In this document: positions 50,201-58,856 of the stretch, piece after piece
Layout: each line of letters opens with the position of its first letter
Numbering within the stretch: the stretch's first letter is position 1
Assembly: GCA_001898385.1 (NCBI GenBank)
Contig: MKTT01000086.1
Coordinates: forward strand, 18,434 to 82,433
Source of the DNA: Planctomycetales bacterium 71-10
GTDB lineage: Bacteria > Planctomycetota > Planctomycetia > Isosphaerales > Isosphaeraceae
DNA: 64,000 bases
Reading direction: 5' to 3'
Position numbers and translations under genes: made by a program
The notes under the pieces: generated by a model
What the model saw: only the letters and a program-made list of their open reading frames with translations
What the model was told of the DNA's origin: nothing
Database searches by the model: none

Positions 50201-52188
50201 GGCGTGCCGATCCCGCCGTCGATCGTGTTCCCCTCGATCGTGTTGCCGACCCCCTGCCCCGAGTCGGCGTTGCCCATGACGATGAAGCGCTGGGCGATCC
50301 CGCGGGGGTCCACCTGATGCGCGTGGTTGCCGACGACGGCGAGGTCGAAGCTCCGTCGCACGGCCAGGAAGCTGGGCGTGATCGTACCGGCGACCGCCCC
50401 GCGGTAGTCGTTCCCCTCCACGCGCCACGGCGCGGCGCCGAGCTGGATCCAGCCGCCCGTCAGCGCGTTGCCGACGATGACGCCCGTGTCGCCGTCGTCG
50501 AAGTTCATGAGAAGGACCGCCACCTCCCAGACGCCGGCCGTCGCGGCCGAAGGGGCGACGAGGTCGAGGTTCGTGAACGAGAGGTCGACGTCGATCGTCC
50601 CCAACCCCGCCTGCACGATGTTCCGCGACGAGGTGTTCCAACTCGCCGTGGTGCCGGTGAACCGGACGGCGAAGCCGTCGAGAGCGACGTGGCTCGACCG
50701 GACGTAGATCGCGCCGGTGGCCCCGTTCCACGCCGAGTCCGGCGCGGACGACAGGGCGAAATTCAGCACGGCCCCGGCGTCGGCCGTGATCCGGACCGGG
50801 GCGTCCAGGACGAGGGGGCTGTCGAGCGTGTAGGTCCCCGCGGCCAGGCGGATCGAGGGGACGTCGGCGTCCAGGGCCGCGAGCAGGCCGGCGGCGTCGG
50901 TCACGAGCCGGGTCGAGGCGCCCACGCGCGGGTCGACGGCCAGCCTGCCGAGGTCTGCGTAGGCCCCGGCGAAGCGGGCGATCGCCTGCGAGCCGTCGTC
51001 GAACGTCAGGCGGAGGGTGAGCGTCGAGCCGGTCTCGTCGCGGACCGGCGGGAAGCTCAGGGTGCCGGCGGCCGTGGAGTACGACATGCGGGTCGGGTCG
51101 CCGAACCCGGTGTACGGCGGCGGAGCGCCGTCGCGGAGGTAGAGCCACGCGGCCCCGTGCCGGTCGGTGAGGACGGCCGAGCGGACCGTGGCGAACGACT
51201 GGGGCGTCGGCAGCGCGGCGAGGCTCGCGGCGTCGAGCGCGGCGTGGGCGAGCCCGGGGAAGCCGGAGTCCTGCGGCAGGCTCCGGGCCGAGAATGCGGC
51301 GAGGTCGGCCTCGGAGGCCGCCGGCATGGCGAGCGTCGGGACGGTCGCCGACGCGACGACGACGGCCGAGTCGGCCTTGTCGCTCCGATTGGTGTACGAG
51401 CGATAGTCAGGGTTCCAGTGGTCGTAGAAGACCTGGACCGTCAGCGGGACGCCCGCCAGGTCGACGTCGGACGAGAAGAAGACGTCGGCCGTCGTCCCCA
51501 GGGTGTCGTTCGCGCCGGGACGGTTCAGCAGCTCGGCGTTCCAGCGGCCGTCCGGGTTGATGCCGGCTTCCCACGATCGCGCCGGGATCGTGGCGGCCGT
51601 GATGCGGACGTACGCCGAGGCGCCGGCGGAGAGGTTCGCGAGGGCCAGGTGGACGTCCTGGAAGCCGTCGGGCCCCACGGCGATCGTCGCGCCGGTCCAG
51701 TCCTGGCCGTCCTGGCCCAGGAACGTCGCCCGCAGGCCCGCGCCCGGCACCCTCGACATGGGGTCGACGGCCGTGGTGGAACGGACGCTGGTCTGCTCGG
51801 TCGAGCCGTCGGCGTAGGTGACGCGGATCGCCTGGTAGAGGGTGCCGGCGGGGTCGGCGAAGTAGGGCTCGAAGTAGAGGTCGGCGGACGAGGCGTCGGC
51901 CGGGCCGGGCAGGAACATCGCGTTCTTGCCCCCCGCCGGGCTCCAGGTCCACCCGCCGCCGCCGTAACGCTCGACGTCGACCCTGGCCACCGACTTCCCC
52001 GCCGCCAGCCCGGTCAGTCGCAGGTGCACGTCCTGGTAGTCGTTGGGCGATTGCTGGACGAGGGTCCCCTCCGTGCCGACGTAATCCCCGCCGTCCTGGC
52101 CGAGCCAGATGGCCGACAACGTGAGCAGGCGGCGGCGCTCCAGGGCGGCCACGCCGGGGGCGAATCGGCGGCGGGATGGCTTCGGCAT
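47275..52188 (-). CDS. giant secreted multidomain protein (beta-helix, F5/8 type C, malectin-like)
   Basis: 1637-aa exported protein; start ATG 52188. The N-terminus (RRRFAPGVAALERRRLLTLS) fits the planctomycete extracellular export motif with LExRxLL. A module of about 120 residues occurs three times (near 28, 158 and 963): GQDGxDxxG, then PDGFQDxHLxLxxL. Between copies 2 and 3, residues about 400-950 read as a right-handed beta-helix. Three F5/8 type C (discoidin) domains follow around 1090-1230, 1240-1380 and 1515-1637, with a malectin-like domain at about 1390-1515. It probably binds or degrades a polysaccharide outside the cell. Confidence 0.85.
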   Translation of the reverse strand: MPKPSRRRFAPGVAALERRRLLTLSAIWLGQDGGDYVGTEGTLVQQSPNDYQDVHLRLTGLAAGKSVARVDVERYGGGGWTWSPAGGKNAMFLPGPADASSADLYFEPYFADPAGTLYQAIRVTYADGSTEQTSVRSTTAVDPMSRVPGAGLRATFLGQDGQDWTGATIAVGPDGFQDVHLALANLSAGASAYVRITAATIPARSWEAGINPDGRWNAELLNRPGANDTLGTTADVFFSSDVDLAGVPLTVQVFYDHWNPDYRSYTNRSDKADSAVVVASATVPTLAMPAASEADLAAFSARSLPQDSGFPGLAHAALDAASLAALPTPQSFATVRSAVLTDRHGAAWLYLRDGAPPPYTGFGDPTRMSYSTAAGTLSFPPVRDETGSTLTLRLTFDDGSQAIARFAGAYADLGRLAVDPRVGASTRLVTDAAGLLAALDADVPSIRLAAGTYTLDSPLVLDAPVRITADAGAVLNFALSSAPDSAWNGATGAIYVRSSHVALDGFAVRFTGTTASWNTSSRNIVQAGLGTIDVDLSFTNLDLVAPSAATAGVWEVAVLLMNFDDGDTGVIVGNALTGGWIQLGAAPWRVEGNDYRGAVAGTITPSFLAVRRSFDLAVVGNHAHQVDPRGIAQRFIVMGNADSGQGVGNTIEGNTIDGGIGTPTSNVPAGWDNNPEIILTETYQPRFEGVPSAVSPDGYVVRVPYLRGPAARTGDVVSILTGPHAGEWRMIAQALGATRYLLDEPLPEGDYAISIGRGFVDQAYLGNTIDVRGMIPNNVAIVVSGNHWGQRIEGNTFLGGEALRIVAGSNEGAFESRYPAPWGWSRLPVFDLVVEGNTFVDASVGLGVAHDRWANKSSAGRTYLTGSFSNNIVAWGDASRPAVAIGSGGDAGRGEAAYTRANYPWLTPGEIVLDVRGNVADGPTTGSAKIRTFSAVLNGSAVDDQTLTLPAAATLAVTSYGQDGRDYAGSPAGPDGFQDLHLALAGLDASKTIVKVTAVGADGRVWSTSPGVGERLAVLARDGASFGLYIQPDRDESGLSLTIVATYSDGATARGVIDALGAAARLPMPATISAGKTPAVVTSSGDASAGVAALAFDGDRATKWVGISAASWIQYQVPGGVPVVLKSYTVTNADDAAQYPRGLPRSWMLKGSNDGVTWKTLDVRAGLSMPASRGFITIGLSNTTAFRFYKLDSITSGGDALVQIGEVRFNALAPSSGVVAARGDYAQAGEGAAQAFDGDPRTKWLDFSAASWLQYTTPDGVPRVVTQYAITSANDTAQFPGRAPRSWTLKGSNDGKTWTTLDVRTDAADVANFSTRFYKISNATAYRYYRLDDIVSNGDPIIQIAEVAFQSDQVVAIAAGSTSAASSYAADASYSGGSTRSTSHAIDVSGVASPAPQSVYQRERVGDFTYTIPNLTPGGTYTIRLHFSENTATAVGARTFDVDVNGTRALDRFDILAAAGAMYRAVVREFLATADASGRIVLAFRSHGQPGQPKVGGIEVVVPEPDLARGAVATSSSVEGPGYAPAMALDGDGSTRWSSGQWMLGGQSAWFAVDLGSVRDVGRVRLAWEAAFAVDYQIQVSDDGLDWTTVRSVVGATTGGVVELAGLKARGRYVRIAMTKYNATKNYSLYALNVYAT

Positions 52189-52577
52189 GGTGACGGACCC
52201 CGGGCGTTGCGGAACTCGTGACGTCGATCGGGGCGTCCATGCCGTGGCGCGGGCCGATTGCGGCGGCCCGCGCCGGCCCCCGTCGGACTGTAGCTCATGG
52301 AAGTGCGGGGGGCCCTTCAAACATAGAACCGGCCCGCCCCGCGGGGGGGGCGTAGGACGGTTTCTCCCGGGCCGTCGTCGTTGCAGACGCGCCAGGCGGC
52401 GTGATCTCCACGGAGCCGGTAATTTCCCGCTTGCGGGGGTTCGTTTCTTAGGCTGGTTGCGTCCGCGGGAAGGCATGGCGCGGGCCTGGGGCGTGGCGTA
52501 AGGGCTCGGGGTGTGTCAGAGTGGAATGCATGGCTCCGGTGGTCGCGGGGCCGGGGGGCCGACGGGGGTTTCGAGGG
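52189..52577. other. intergenic region with a perfect hairpin
   Basis: About 390 bases between two divergently transcribed genes. A perfect 10-bp inverted repeat, GGCGCGGGCC (52246-52255) and GGCCCGCGCC (52265-52274), lies in the leader of the giant secreted protein. No promoter of consensus quality and no small gene were recognised. Confidence 0.4.
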
Positions 52578-54320
52578 ATGGCGGACTGGATCGATCACGA
52601 GGTGGACGTGCTCGTGGCCGGCGCGGGGCCGTCGGGCTTGAGCCTGGCCGTGGAGCTGCGTCGCCTGGGGGCGTCCTGCGCCCTCGTCGACGAGAAGGAT
52701 GGGCCGACGCCCGAGCGGGAGTCGCGGGCCCTGGCGATCCACGCGGCCAGCCTGGAGGCGTTCCATCGGATGGGCGTCGTCGGGCGGATGCGCGACGAGG
52801 GCCGCGTCGCCCACGGCTTCGGGGTCTATCGGGCGGCGTCCCGGATCCTGGACGTGCGGCTGACGCTCGCCCCCGACGAGACCCGATTCCCGTTCGTCCT
52901 GGTCCTGCCCCAGGGGCGGACCGAGCGGATCCTGCTCGACCGCCTGGAAGACCTGGGCGGCGACGTCGAGTGGGGGACGCGGCTGGTCTCCTTCAAGACC
53001 GACCTGGGGGGCGTGACGGCCGAGCTGAAGGGCGGCGGCGGCCGGACGATCTACGTCCGGGCGAAGTGGCTCATCGGCTGCGACGGCGCCCGGAGCGTCG
53101 TCCGGCACGGCCTGGGGCTGGAGTTCAAGGGCGGGGAGTATCCCGAGCGCTTCCTGCTGGCCGACGCCGAGGTCTCCTGGGGCCTGTCGGTCGACGAGGC
53201 GTCGGTCGTGCTGACCCCCGACGGGGCGCTGATCGCGATCCCGCTCCTCGAAGAAGGGCGGTGGCGGCTGATCGACGCCACGGGGCGCTCCGACGCCGCG
53301 ACCCCCGACGCCATCCTGGCCCGCGTGCGCGAGCTGGCCGGGCCGCTCTCCGGGCTGGGGGGGCGGGTCGGCGAGGCGTCATGGACCTCGTCGTTCGTGA
53401 TCCACCGCCGGGTGGTCGACCGCTACCGCGCCGGCCGCGCCTTCGTCGTCGGCGACGCGGCCCACCTGCACAGCCCGGCCGGCGGCCAGGGGATGAACAC
53501 GGGCGTCCAGGACGCCGCGAACCTGGCCTGGAAGCTGGCGATGGTCCTCCGCGGCGAGTCCCCCGAATCGATCCTGGATTCGTACGACCTCGAACGCCGG
53601 CCGGTGGCCGAGCGCGTGCTCAACTCCACCGACCGGATCATGCGGCTGATCGCCCCTCGCAATCCCCTGGCCCGCGCCGCCCGCGACGCGGCCCTGGCCG
53701 GCCTGGGGAGGATCGAGGCGGTGCGACGGCTGATCTCGCGCGAGATGGCCGAACTGTCGGTCTCGTATCGTCGCAGCCCGATCGTGGGCGAGAGCCGCCC
53801 CGGCTGGTTCCGCGCGACGGCCGTGGAAGGGGCGACCGGCTTCAACGCCAACGAGTCGTTCCGGCGCGGTCCCAAGCCCGGCGACCGCCTGCCCGACGTC
53901 CTCCTCGCCCAGTCCGACCCGACGAGCGGCCTGCCGATGCGGCTCTCCGACGTCGCATTCCGCGAGGACCCCGGCCACGATCCCGACGCCGACGCCAGGC
54001 CCCGGCACGTCCTCCTCGTCTTCCAGGGGCTCCGGCCCGAGTCCGGGGCCTTCCGCGTCGACTTCCTGGCCGAGGAGTTCATCCCGCCCCACCTCGCCGG
54101 GCGGATCCGGCCGATCCTGGTCGAGCCCCGGACCCCGATCGAGGACTCTCCGGCCTGGCGCGGGGAGCGGCTGCCCGATCCGACCAACGCGCTGCATCGG
54201 CGGTTCGGCGCCGAGGGTGCATGCCTGTTCCTGGTCAGGCCGGACGGCTACATCGGCTTCCGCGCCCGGCCGCTCGACCCCCTGGCCTTCCGCGAGTACG
54301 CCAAACGCATCTTCCTCTGA
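52578..54320 (+). CDS. FAD-binding aromatic monooxygenase (PheA/TfdB type)
   Basis: 580-aa flavoprotein hydroxylase. ATG 52578 is preferred; an earlier start adds low-quality residues. Seen: FAD fold GAGPSG near residue 16, the Asp-Gly motif GCDGARSVVR (about 170), and the FAD/NAD motif GDAAHLHSPAGGQGMNTG (about 295-312), all in the spacing of the PF01494 family. The C-terminal 170 residues resemble the thioredoxin-like domain of phenol hydroxylases (HVLLVFQGL, then LVRPDGYIGFRA). It would hydroxylate an aromatic or polyketide substrate using NAD(P)H and O2. The small downstream gene may be cotranscribed. Confidence 0.87.
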   Translation: MADWIDHEVDVLVAGAGPSGLSLAVELRRLGASCALVDEKDGPTPERESRALAIHAASLEAFHRMGVVGRMRDEGRVAHGFGVYRAASRILDVRLTLAPDETRFPFVLVLPQGRTERILLDRLEDLGGDVEWGTRLVSFKTDLGGVTAELKGGGGRTIYVRAKWLIGCDGARSVVRHGLGLEFKGGEYPERFLLADAEVSWGLSVDEASVVLTPDGALIAIPLLEEGRWRLIDATGRSDAATPDAILARVRELAGPLSGLGGRVGEASWTSSFVIHRRVVDRYRAGRAFVVGDAAHLHSPAGGQGMNTGVQDAANLAWKLAMVLRGESPESILDSYDLERRPVAERVLNSTDRIMRLIAPRNPLARAARDAALAGLGRIEAVRRLISREMAELSVSYRRSPIVGESRPGWFRATAVEGATGFNANESFRRGPKPGDRLPDVLLAQSDPTSGLPMRLSDVAFREDPGHDPDADARPRHVLLVFQGLRPESGAFRVDFLAEEFIPPHLAGRIRPILVEPRTPIEDSPAWRGERLPDPTNALHRRFGAEGACLFLVRPDGYIGFRARPLDPLAFREYAKRIFL

Positions 54321-54358
54321 GTCGAAGTCGCACCCCGCACGCCCGAGGAGGCGAATCA

Positions 54359-54613
54359 ATGGCAGGCATCGGCCGGTTCAAGCTCAGCGACGCTCTCGGC
54401 AAGGACGCCTCGGCGTCGAAATCCGCCCGGGAGCGGGCGAAGGACAAGGAGAAGGGCGCGGACAAGGCCACCGCCGCCGAGCAGGCGCGAGAGGCCCTGG
54501 AATCGTCGCAGGCCAAAAACGCGGAGGCGTCGATCCGCGGCCACATGGTCGAGATCGGCCGGGGCAACCAGCAGGCGGGCCGCCAGAAGGCCGGGGGCAA
54601 TCGCGGGAAGTGA
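54359..54613 (+). CDS. small Lys/Ala-rich charged protein
   Basis: 84-aa protein with a strong Shine-Dalgarno (GAGGAGG about 8 nt before ATG 54359). It is dominated by Lys, Ala, Glu and Gln (SARERAKDKEKGADKATAAE, EQAREALESSQAK) and is probably helical or disordered. It follows the monooxygenase stop by 38 nt on the same strand, so it may be cotranscribed. No known family and no TM or signal. Convergent with the next gene. Confidence 0.6.
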   Translation: MAGIGRFKLSDALGKDASASKSARERAKDKEKGADKATAAEQAREALESSQAKNAEASIRGHMVEIGRGNQQAGRQKAGGNRGK

Positions 54614-54906
54614 GGCCCGGCGTCCCCTATATATAATAGTAGAAGGGGGCGGGGGCGGTGCCGCCCGGGGCGTCGGTTCCCTGCCGCGTCGGCCGCGGTC
54701 GAGTCCGGCGGGAAGGGCGTCCGGGCCTTTGACCCGTCGCCTTCGTCCCGATACGCCCCGGCGGACGCCGCCGCCCGCCCCTTTGTCTCGTCTCGATCGG
54801 GAGGATTCCGCCCGGCGATCCGGCCGGGCCCTCCCTCCCCCTTCAACCTGGCCGCGATGTCGCCTTAGACGTCGCGAAGCCCTCTGCGGTTCCCTTCGAG
54901 CTGGAT

Positions 54907-55230
54907 TCAGATGGCGGCCTCGACCCTCAGCCGGAGCGAGTTGAGGAACGGCCGCAGGCCCCTCAGGCCGAGGCGTTCGGCCTCGAGTTCCAGGGAGGCG
55001 ATCTCGAACTGGAGGTCGCGCAGGACTCGGGGATCGCGGGCGTCCCCTTTGATCGCCTCGTGCGCCCTAAGGGTGGTCTGGCGCAGGGCTTCGGCGATGC
55101 GGGAGGACGGCGGCCCGATCGTGTACTCCTCGGTGGGGGCGTCCTGACGTACGGCGGGCGTCGCGGCGTGTCGCGACGCGGAGTCGGCACAGGCCCGTGT
55201 CCAACGCTTCGTAGGGACCGGGGTCAACAT
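54907..55230 (-). CDS. small helical protein of unknown function
   Basis: 107-aa protein starting at ATG 55230 (MLTPVPTKRWTRACADS). The C-terminal half (RVLRDLQFEIASLELEAERL, then GLRPFLNSLRLRVE) is a strong coiled coil; the N-terminal part is polar. The frame stays open for about 1.3 kb further upstream, but those residues look unlike a protein. AAGGACG upstream is a moderate ribosome site. No family recognised. It may be a real short protein or spurious. Confidence 0.45.
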   Translation of the reverse strand: MLTPVPTKRWTRACADSASRHAATPAVRQDAPTEEYTIGPPSSRIAEALRQTTLRAHEAIKGDARDPRVLRDLQFEIASLELEAERLGLRGLRPFLNSLRLRVEAAI

Positions 55231-56307
55231 GGGGACGTCCTTGTGAAGGAAATAAGGTCGACGCACGCGGCCAAGCTGGTCTGCCGGGATCAGTCGTGGG
55301 GACGAGGTCGTGGGCGACGTCGAGTCGGCCTCGAACCGCAATCCCCCCTCCGTTTCCCTCTCGCCATCCGTCTCATAAGTGGAGCCTAGGGCGCGAAACC
55401 GGGATCGTCCGCGCGGGGACACCTCTCGACCTCCCCGCAGACGCGGACGCCGGCCCGCATGTTCACCGGAATATTCGCCGGGCCGTCCGGATCCTTGACC
55501 GACCGTCCCGGGATCGGGCCGGGAAGTCCGATATCTCCCCATGACCTTCGCCGTCCGTCCCGTGCCACGAAGTTCTATACGCCCCACGGCGGCCTCCGGT
55601 TTCGCCCCCCGCGAGGAATGGCTTCGTTCGCCGCCGACACTTCCGGCGACGTCGACGCCTTGCGAGACGTAAGTGCTTTCAGCAACGAGGTTCAGGGGAA
55701 ATTCTGGGGGCTGGAGATTGGCTCCGATCGTCAAAACGCGATGAAAATCGCGCTCCACGTCGCAGCCGAGCCGCCCCCCGAACAGGGTCGCATCCCCCCG
55801 GTGTTCGGGCGTTGCGCCGCTCGTCGCCGAAGGCCCCAACCCCCGGGCCGTCGAGGAGATTGAGTCGGCGACGTGGGCGGGGAGGCCGTGTCGCGGGCGG
55901 CCCGCCATCGAGCCGGTCGCGCCCAGCAGTGCCGACGTAGGTTGGAAGGCATACGACCGCCCCCGGGCCGTGTGGAGTCGATCTTCCATCCCCCAACCCC
56001 CCCTTCGGTGCTCGAATCGCCCACGCCGCACGTCCCCACCATGCAGTGCCACATCCGGGAGACTTGGCGACTTCAAGTTGATTATTTTCAACATTTCGCC
56101 GCCTTCTCCCCTGGACTTGATAGTCGCCGACGGGTTTTGTGTTCCGGTGAACAGGTTATCGGCGAGGGAGGGTGCCGGCAAGAGATATTTGTACAGATTC
56201 GGGTCGGGGTGGTTCCGATGGCGAGCGGGATATGGTAGGGTCGCGGACGTTCGCGATCCCGCGCGGATGGGACGCGAGGAAGCTGGATCGAAGAAGGAGC
56301 GTGTCGC
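55231..56307. other. about 1.08 kb without a recognisable gene
   Basis: Between the small helical protein and the FKBP gene no open frame on either strand looks like a convincing protein, although the minus-strand frame stays open almost throughout. A 60-codon minus-strand frame (55386-55568) has roughly host-like codon use and may be a remnant. The part at 56070-56160 is AT-richer and may hold the FKBP promoter, but no consensus -35/-10 pair was found. Confidence 0.45.
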
Positions 56308-56778
56308 TTGAAGACCATGGATCGTGCGGTTCGGTCGTGGCTCTGTGCGTCGCTGGCCGGACTGGTGGCGCTGGGCGCGTCGGCCTCGGCCTGGGGGCGG
56401 GACGACAAGAAGGCCGAGGAGAAGAAGATGACCAAGACGGAGAGCGGGCTGGAGTATCGCGACACCAAGGAAGGGGACGGCGCGACCCCGAAGAAGGGCC
56501 AGACGTGCAAGATGCACTACACGGGCTGGCTCTGGGAGAACGACAAGAAGGGGAAGAAGTTCGACAGCTCGGTCGACCGCGGCGAGCCGTTCGAGTTCAC
56601 CCTGGGCGTGGGCCAGGTCATCAAGGGGTGGGATGAGGGCGTCGCCTCGATGAAGGTGGGCGGCAAGCGCGAGCTGCGCATCCCCCCCTCGCTCGGCTAC
56701 GGGGCCCGCGGCGCCGGCGGCGTGATCCCGCCCAACGCCACGCTGCTGTTCGAGGTCGAGCTGCTCGGCACCGACTGA
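56308..56778 (+). CDS. FKBP-type peptidyl-prolyl isomerase, exported
   Basis: 156-aa protein. TTG at 56308 is chosen because AAGGAG lies 8 nt upstream; ATG 56317 is too far from it. A signal peptide (LCASLAGLVALGASASAWG) is followed by a charged linker and a complete FKBP domain (about 45-155): KMHYTGWLWEN, KKFDSSVDRGEPFEF, GVGQVIKGWDEGVASMKVGG, SLGYGARGAGGVIPPNATL and FEVELL. It catalyses proline isomerisation in exported proteins. Monocistronic. Confidence 0.92.
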   Translation: MKTMDRAVRSWLCASLAGLVALGASASAWGRDDKKAEEKKMTKTESGLEYRDTKEGDGATPKKGQTCKMHYTGWLWENDKKGKKFDSSVDRGEPFEFTLGVGQVIKGWDEGVASMKVGGKRELRIPPSLGYGARGAGGVIPPNATLLFEVELLGTD

Positions 56779-56790
56779 GCCGGCTCATGC

Positions 56791-56816
56791 GCCTCCCCCC
56801 GGACGAGGGGGGAGGC
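56791..56816. terminator. perfect inverted repeat between convergent genes
   Basis: GCCTCCCCCC (56791-56800) and GGGGGGAGGC (56807-56816) form a perfect 10-bp stem with a 6-base loop, 13 bases after the FKBP stop and 26 bases before the end of the convergent histidine kinase gene. It can serve both directions. There is no T-run. Confidence 0.5.
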
Positions 56817-56841
56817 CGCCCGGCGGCGCCGACCGCGGCCG

Positions 56842-57570
56842 TCATGCGGCGGGAGGCTCGGCCGGGGGGCGCGTCAGGCGGACGAGGGTGCCGCGGCCGG
56901 GCGGGGCGTCGATGGAGAAGGCCCCGCGGTGGCGGCGCCAGAGGCTGCGCGCCAGGGGGAGGCCCAGGCCGTGGTGGTCGGGCCTGGTGGTGAAGAACGG
57001 CTCCAGGGCCAACTCCAGCACGTCCGGGGCCATGCCCGGCCCGTCGTCGCGGACGTCGAGTTCCAGCCATCCCAGCGGGTCGAGCCGCGTGGAGACCGTG
57101 ACGACGCCCCCCCGGCCCGAGGCGGCCAGCGCTTCGAAGGCGTTGTCGATCAGGCAGTCGAGCATGACCGCGAGCCGATCGGGGTCGCCGGGGAACGAGG
57201 AGCGGGCGCGGAGGTCGGCCGTCAGTTCGACGCCGGCCGGGGCGTCCGCGCGGCGCGCGTCCAGGTGCGACCCGATCAGGGCGTCGAGGTCGACGGGGGA
57301 CGACTCGGGCGCCGAGACGCCCCGGCTGTATTCCGCCAGCCGGCGGGCCAGCGCGGCGCCCTCCAAAGCCGCCTTGATGATGGCGTCGGCGCGCTGCGCG
57401 ACGTCCTCGGCGGGGAAGCGGCGCGTCTTGAGGATCTCGGCCTGGCTGACCACGGCGCTGATCCGGTTGATGACGCTGTGGACCACGGCCGACGCGACGT
57501 GTCCCAGCACGTTCGGCCGGCTCTCGTTGGATCGGGCGTCGGCCGACGGTTCGGTGGTGGTGGGGGCCAT
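56842..57570 (-). CDS. soluble sensor histidine kinase
   Basis: 242-aa kinase core with no sensor or membrane domain, beginning at ATG 57570. The H-box region is VASAVVHSVINRISAVVSQA, with likely phosphoacceptor His31. The HATPase domain has the N-box LIDNAFEA, G1 DDGPGM, a G2-like HHGLGLPLARS and a final RGTLVRL strand. It is the last gene of the minus-strand operon and has no response regulator next to it; the pseudo-receiver at 36.2 kb is far away. It probably receives its signal through a protein partner. Confidence 0.85.
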   Translation of the reverse strand: MAPTTTEPSADARSNESRPNVLGHVASAVVHSVINRISAVVSQAEILKTRRFPAEDVAQRADAIIKAALEGAALARRLAEYSRGVSAPESSPVDLDALIGSHLDARRADAPAGVELTADLRARSSFPGDPDRLAVMLDCLIDNAFEALAASGRGGVVTVSTRLDPLGWLELDVRDDGPGMAPDVLELALEPFFTTRPDHHGLGLPLARSLWRRHRGAFSIDAPPGRGTLVRLTRPPAEPPAA

Positions 57571-57602
57571 GATGGGAGGGCGTCCGGCTGGGGGGAGGTG
57601 GC

Positions 57603-58823
57603 TCACGGGCGACGGATCACGCGGGCTTCGGCCCAGTCGGCCAGGTCGCGGACGTCCCCGCGCTCCCCGAACTCGGTGGCCAGGATCAGGAGCTTGACCC
57701 CGTCCAGGTCGACGTCGACGTCGACGGCGGCGTCGCGGGAGGTCATGGGGGGGGTCGCGAAGCGTTCCTTGCCGTCGGCCAGGACGCGGAACACGACGCT
57801 CCCCAGGGGGCCCGCCCGCTCGTCCACGCCCACGCTCGCCTGGAACCTCAGGTCCCCCGGCTGGAGCTTGAAGGCCAGGAGCGTCCGGCTCGACGTGCCG
57901 AACCCGCGCTCGGGGCGACGGCCGCCGAGCTTCATGGGCCGGCCCTCGACGTCGGCGTCGACCTGGAAGGGGCGGACGAGGTCGAAGTAGGGCGTGTAGC
58001 TCTTGGCGTCGACGGCGCGTTCCGACAGGTAGGCGACGGCCGCCGTCCGGGGGACGATCAGGGCGATGTCGTCGATGGGGGCCCCGACCTCGGCACCGAA
58101 GCGCGCGACGCCCGAGACGCGCCCCCGCTCCAGCTTCACCCCGGTCAGCCCGAGCCGCGACCCGTCGGCCAGGCCGACCTCCAGGTAGGGGCCGTCGGGC
58201 CGGGGGTAGGAGACCAGGGCGGGGTCGAAGCCCAGCGCCGTGACCCCCTCGCGCGCCAGCTCGCGGGGGGCGCCGTCCACCAGGAGCCGGACGGTCCGGT
58301 CGTCCATCCCCTGGAAGGTGCCGACGACCCGGTCGCCGTTGGCCAGCCAGGCGACCTCGCTGGCGCGCGGCTCGGTCCGGATCCGGCGGACCAGCGCGTC
58401 CAGGGCCTCGGGGTCGGTCGGCGGGGCGAGCACCAGGCCGAGCACGGCGTCGAGCGGGACCGAGGCGTCGCCGGTCGCGGCCGACCGGACCTCGACGGCT
58501 GCGTCGGTCGCCCTCGCGATCGTCGCCTGGGCGATCCTGTCCCCCTCGGCCAGGAGCACCGACGCCCCCTCGGCGGGCGGGGCCTCGGCCCGGCGCGAGA
58601 GCCGGACGAGATCGGTCGTGGCGAACGCCTTCGGCTCGCCGACGTCCGGGGCGACCTCGATCCGATCGACGCCGATCGCGGCGATCCGGCCCGAGCCGCC
58701 GGGGCCGGCGGTCGTGACCACGTCGAAGGCGGGCCCGGCCGCCGGCCCCTCCGCCGCCCGGGGGGCGGAGGCGAGCGCCGGCGTCAGCGCGAGCCACAGG
58801 GCGATCGATTCTCGTCCTCGCAT
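57603..58823 (-). CDS. secreted NPCBM-like carbohydrate-binding protein
   Basis: 406-aa protein with a short signal peptide (IALWLALTPALASAPRAA). The N-terminal two-thirds are a series of beta strands (RIAAIGVDRIEVAPDVGEP, WLANGDRVVGTFQGMDDRT, LADGSRLGLTGVKLERG). The C-terminal 150 residues (SYTPYFDLVRPFQVDADVEG, then GFGTSSRTLLAFKLQPGDLR, then DVDVDLDGVKLLILATEFG) match the NPCBM/NEW2 galactose-binding-like domain. It lies in the operon between the kinase and the prenyltransferase-repeat gene. A cell-surface role is likely. Confidence 0.8.
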   Translation of the reverse strand: MRGRESIALWLALTPALASAPRAAEGPAAGPAFDVVTTAGPGGSGRIAAIGVDRIEVAPDVGEPKAFATTDLVRLSRRAEAPPAEGASVLLAEGDRIAQATIARATDAAVEVRSAATGDASVPLDAVLGLVLAPPTDPEALDALVRRIRTEPRASEVAWLANGDRVVGTFQGMDDRTVRLLVDGAPRELAREGVTALGFDPALVSYPRPDGPYLEVGLADGSRLGLTGVKLERGRVSGVARFGAEVGAPIDDIALIVPRTAAVAYLSERAVDAKSYTPYFDLVRPFQVDADVEGRPMKLGGRRPERGFGTSSRTLLAFKLQPGDLRFQASVGVDERAGPLGSVVFRVLADGKERFATPPMTSRDAAVDVDVDLDGVKLLILATEFGERGDVRDLADWAEARVIRRP

Positions 58824-58856
58824 GATGATTCGGCCCCCGGTCGCGGCCCGCGGCGG

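Noticed and set aside
49246..52221. Plus-strand open frame of about 990 codons opposite the secreted giant
   Set aside because: No motif, Arg/Val/Gly bias typical of a reverse frame in GC-rich DNA.
52246..52274. Perfect 10-bp inverted repeat as a terminator
   Set aside because: It lies in the leader of the secreted protein and upstream of a divergent gene, without a T-run, so a terminator role has no target gene.
54632..54637. TATAAT in an AT-rich spot (54626-54641) on the plus strand
   Set aside because: No -35 element at the right distance and no plus-strand gene for 1.6 kb downstream.
55386..55568. 60-codon minus-strand frame with a GTG start
   Set aside because: Host-like codon use in part but no ribosome site, no recognisable fold and surrounded by gene-poor sequence; kept only as a possible remnant.
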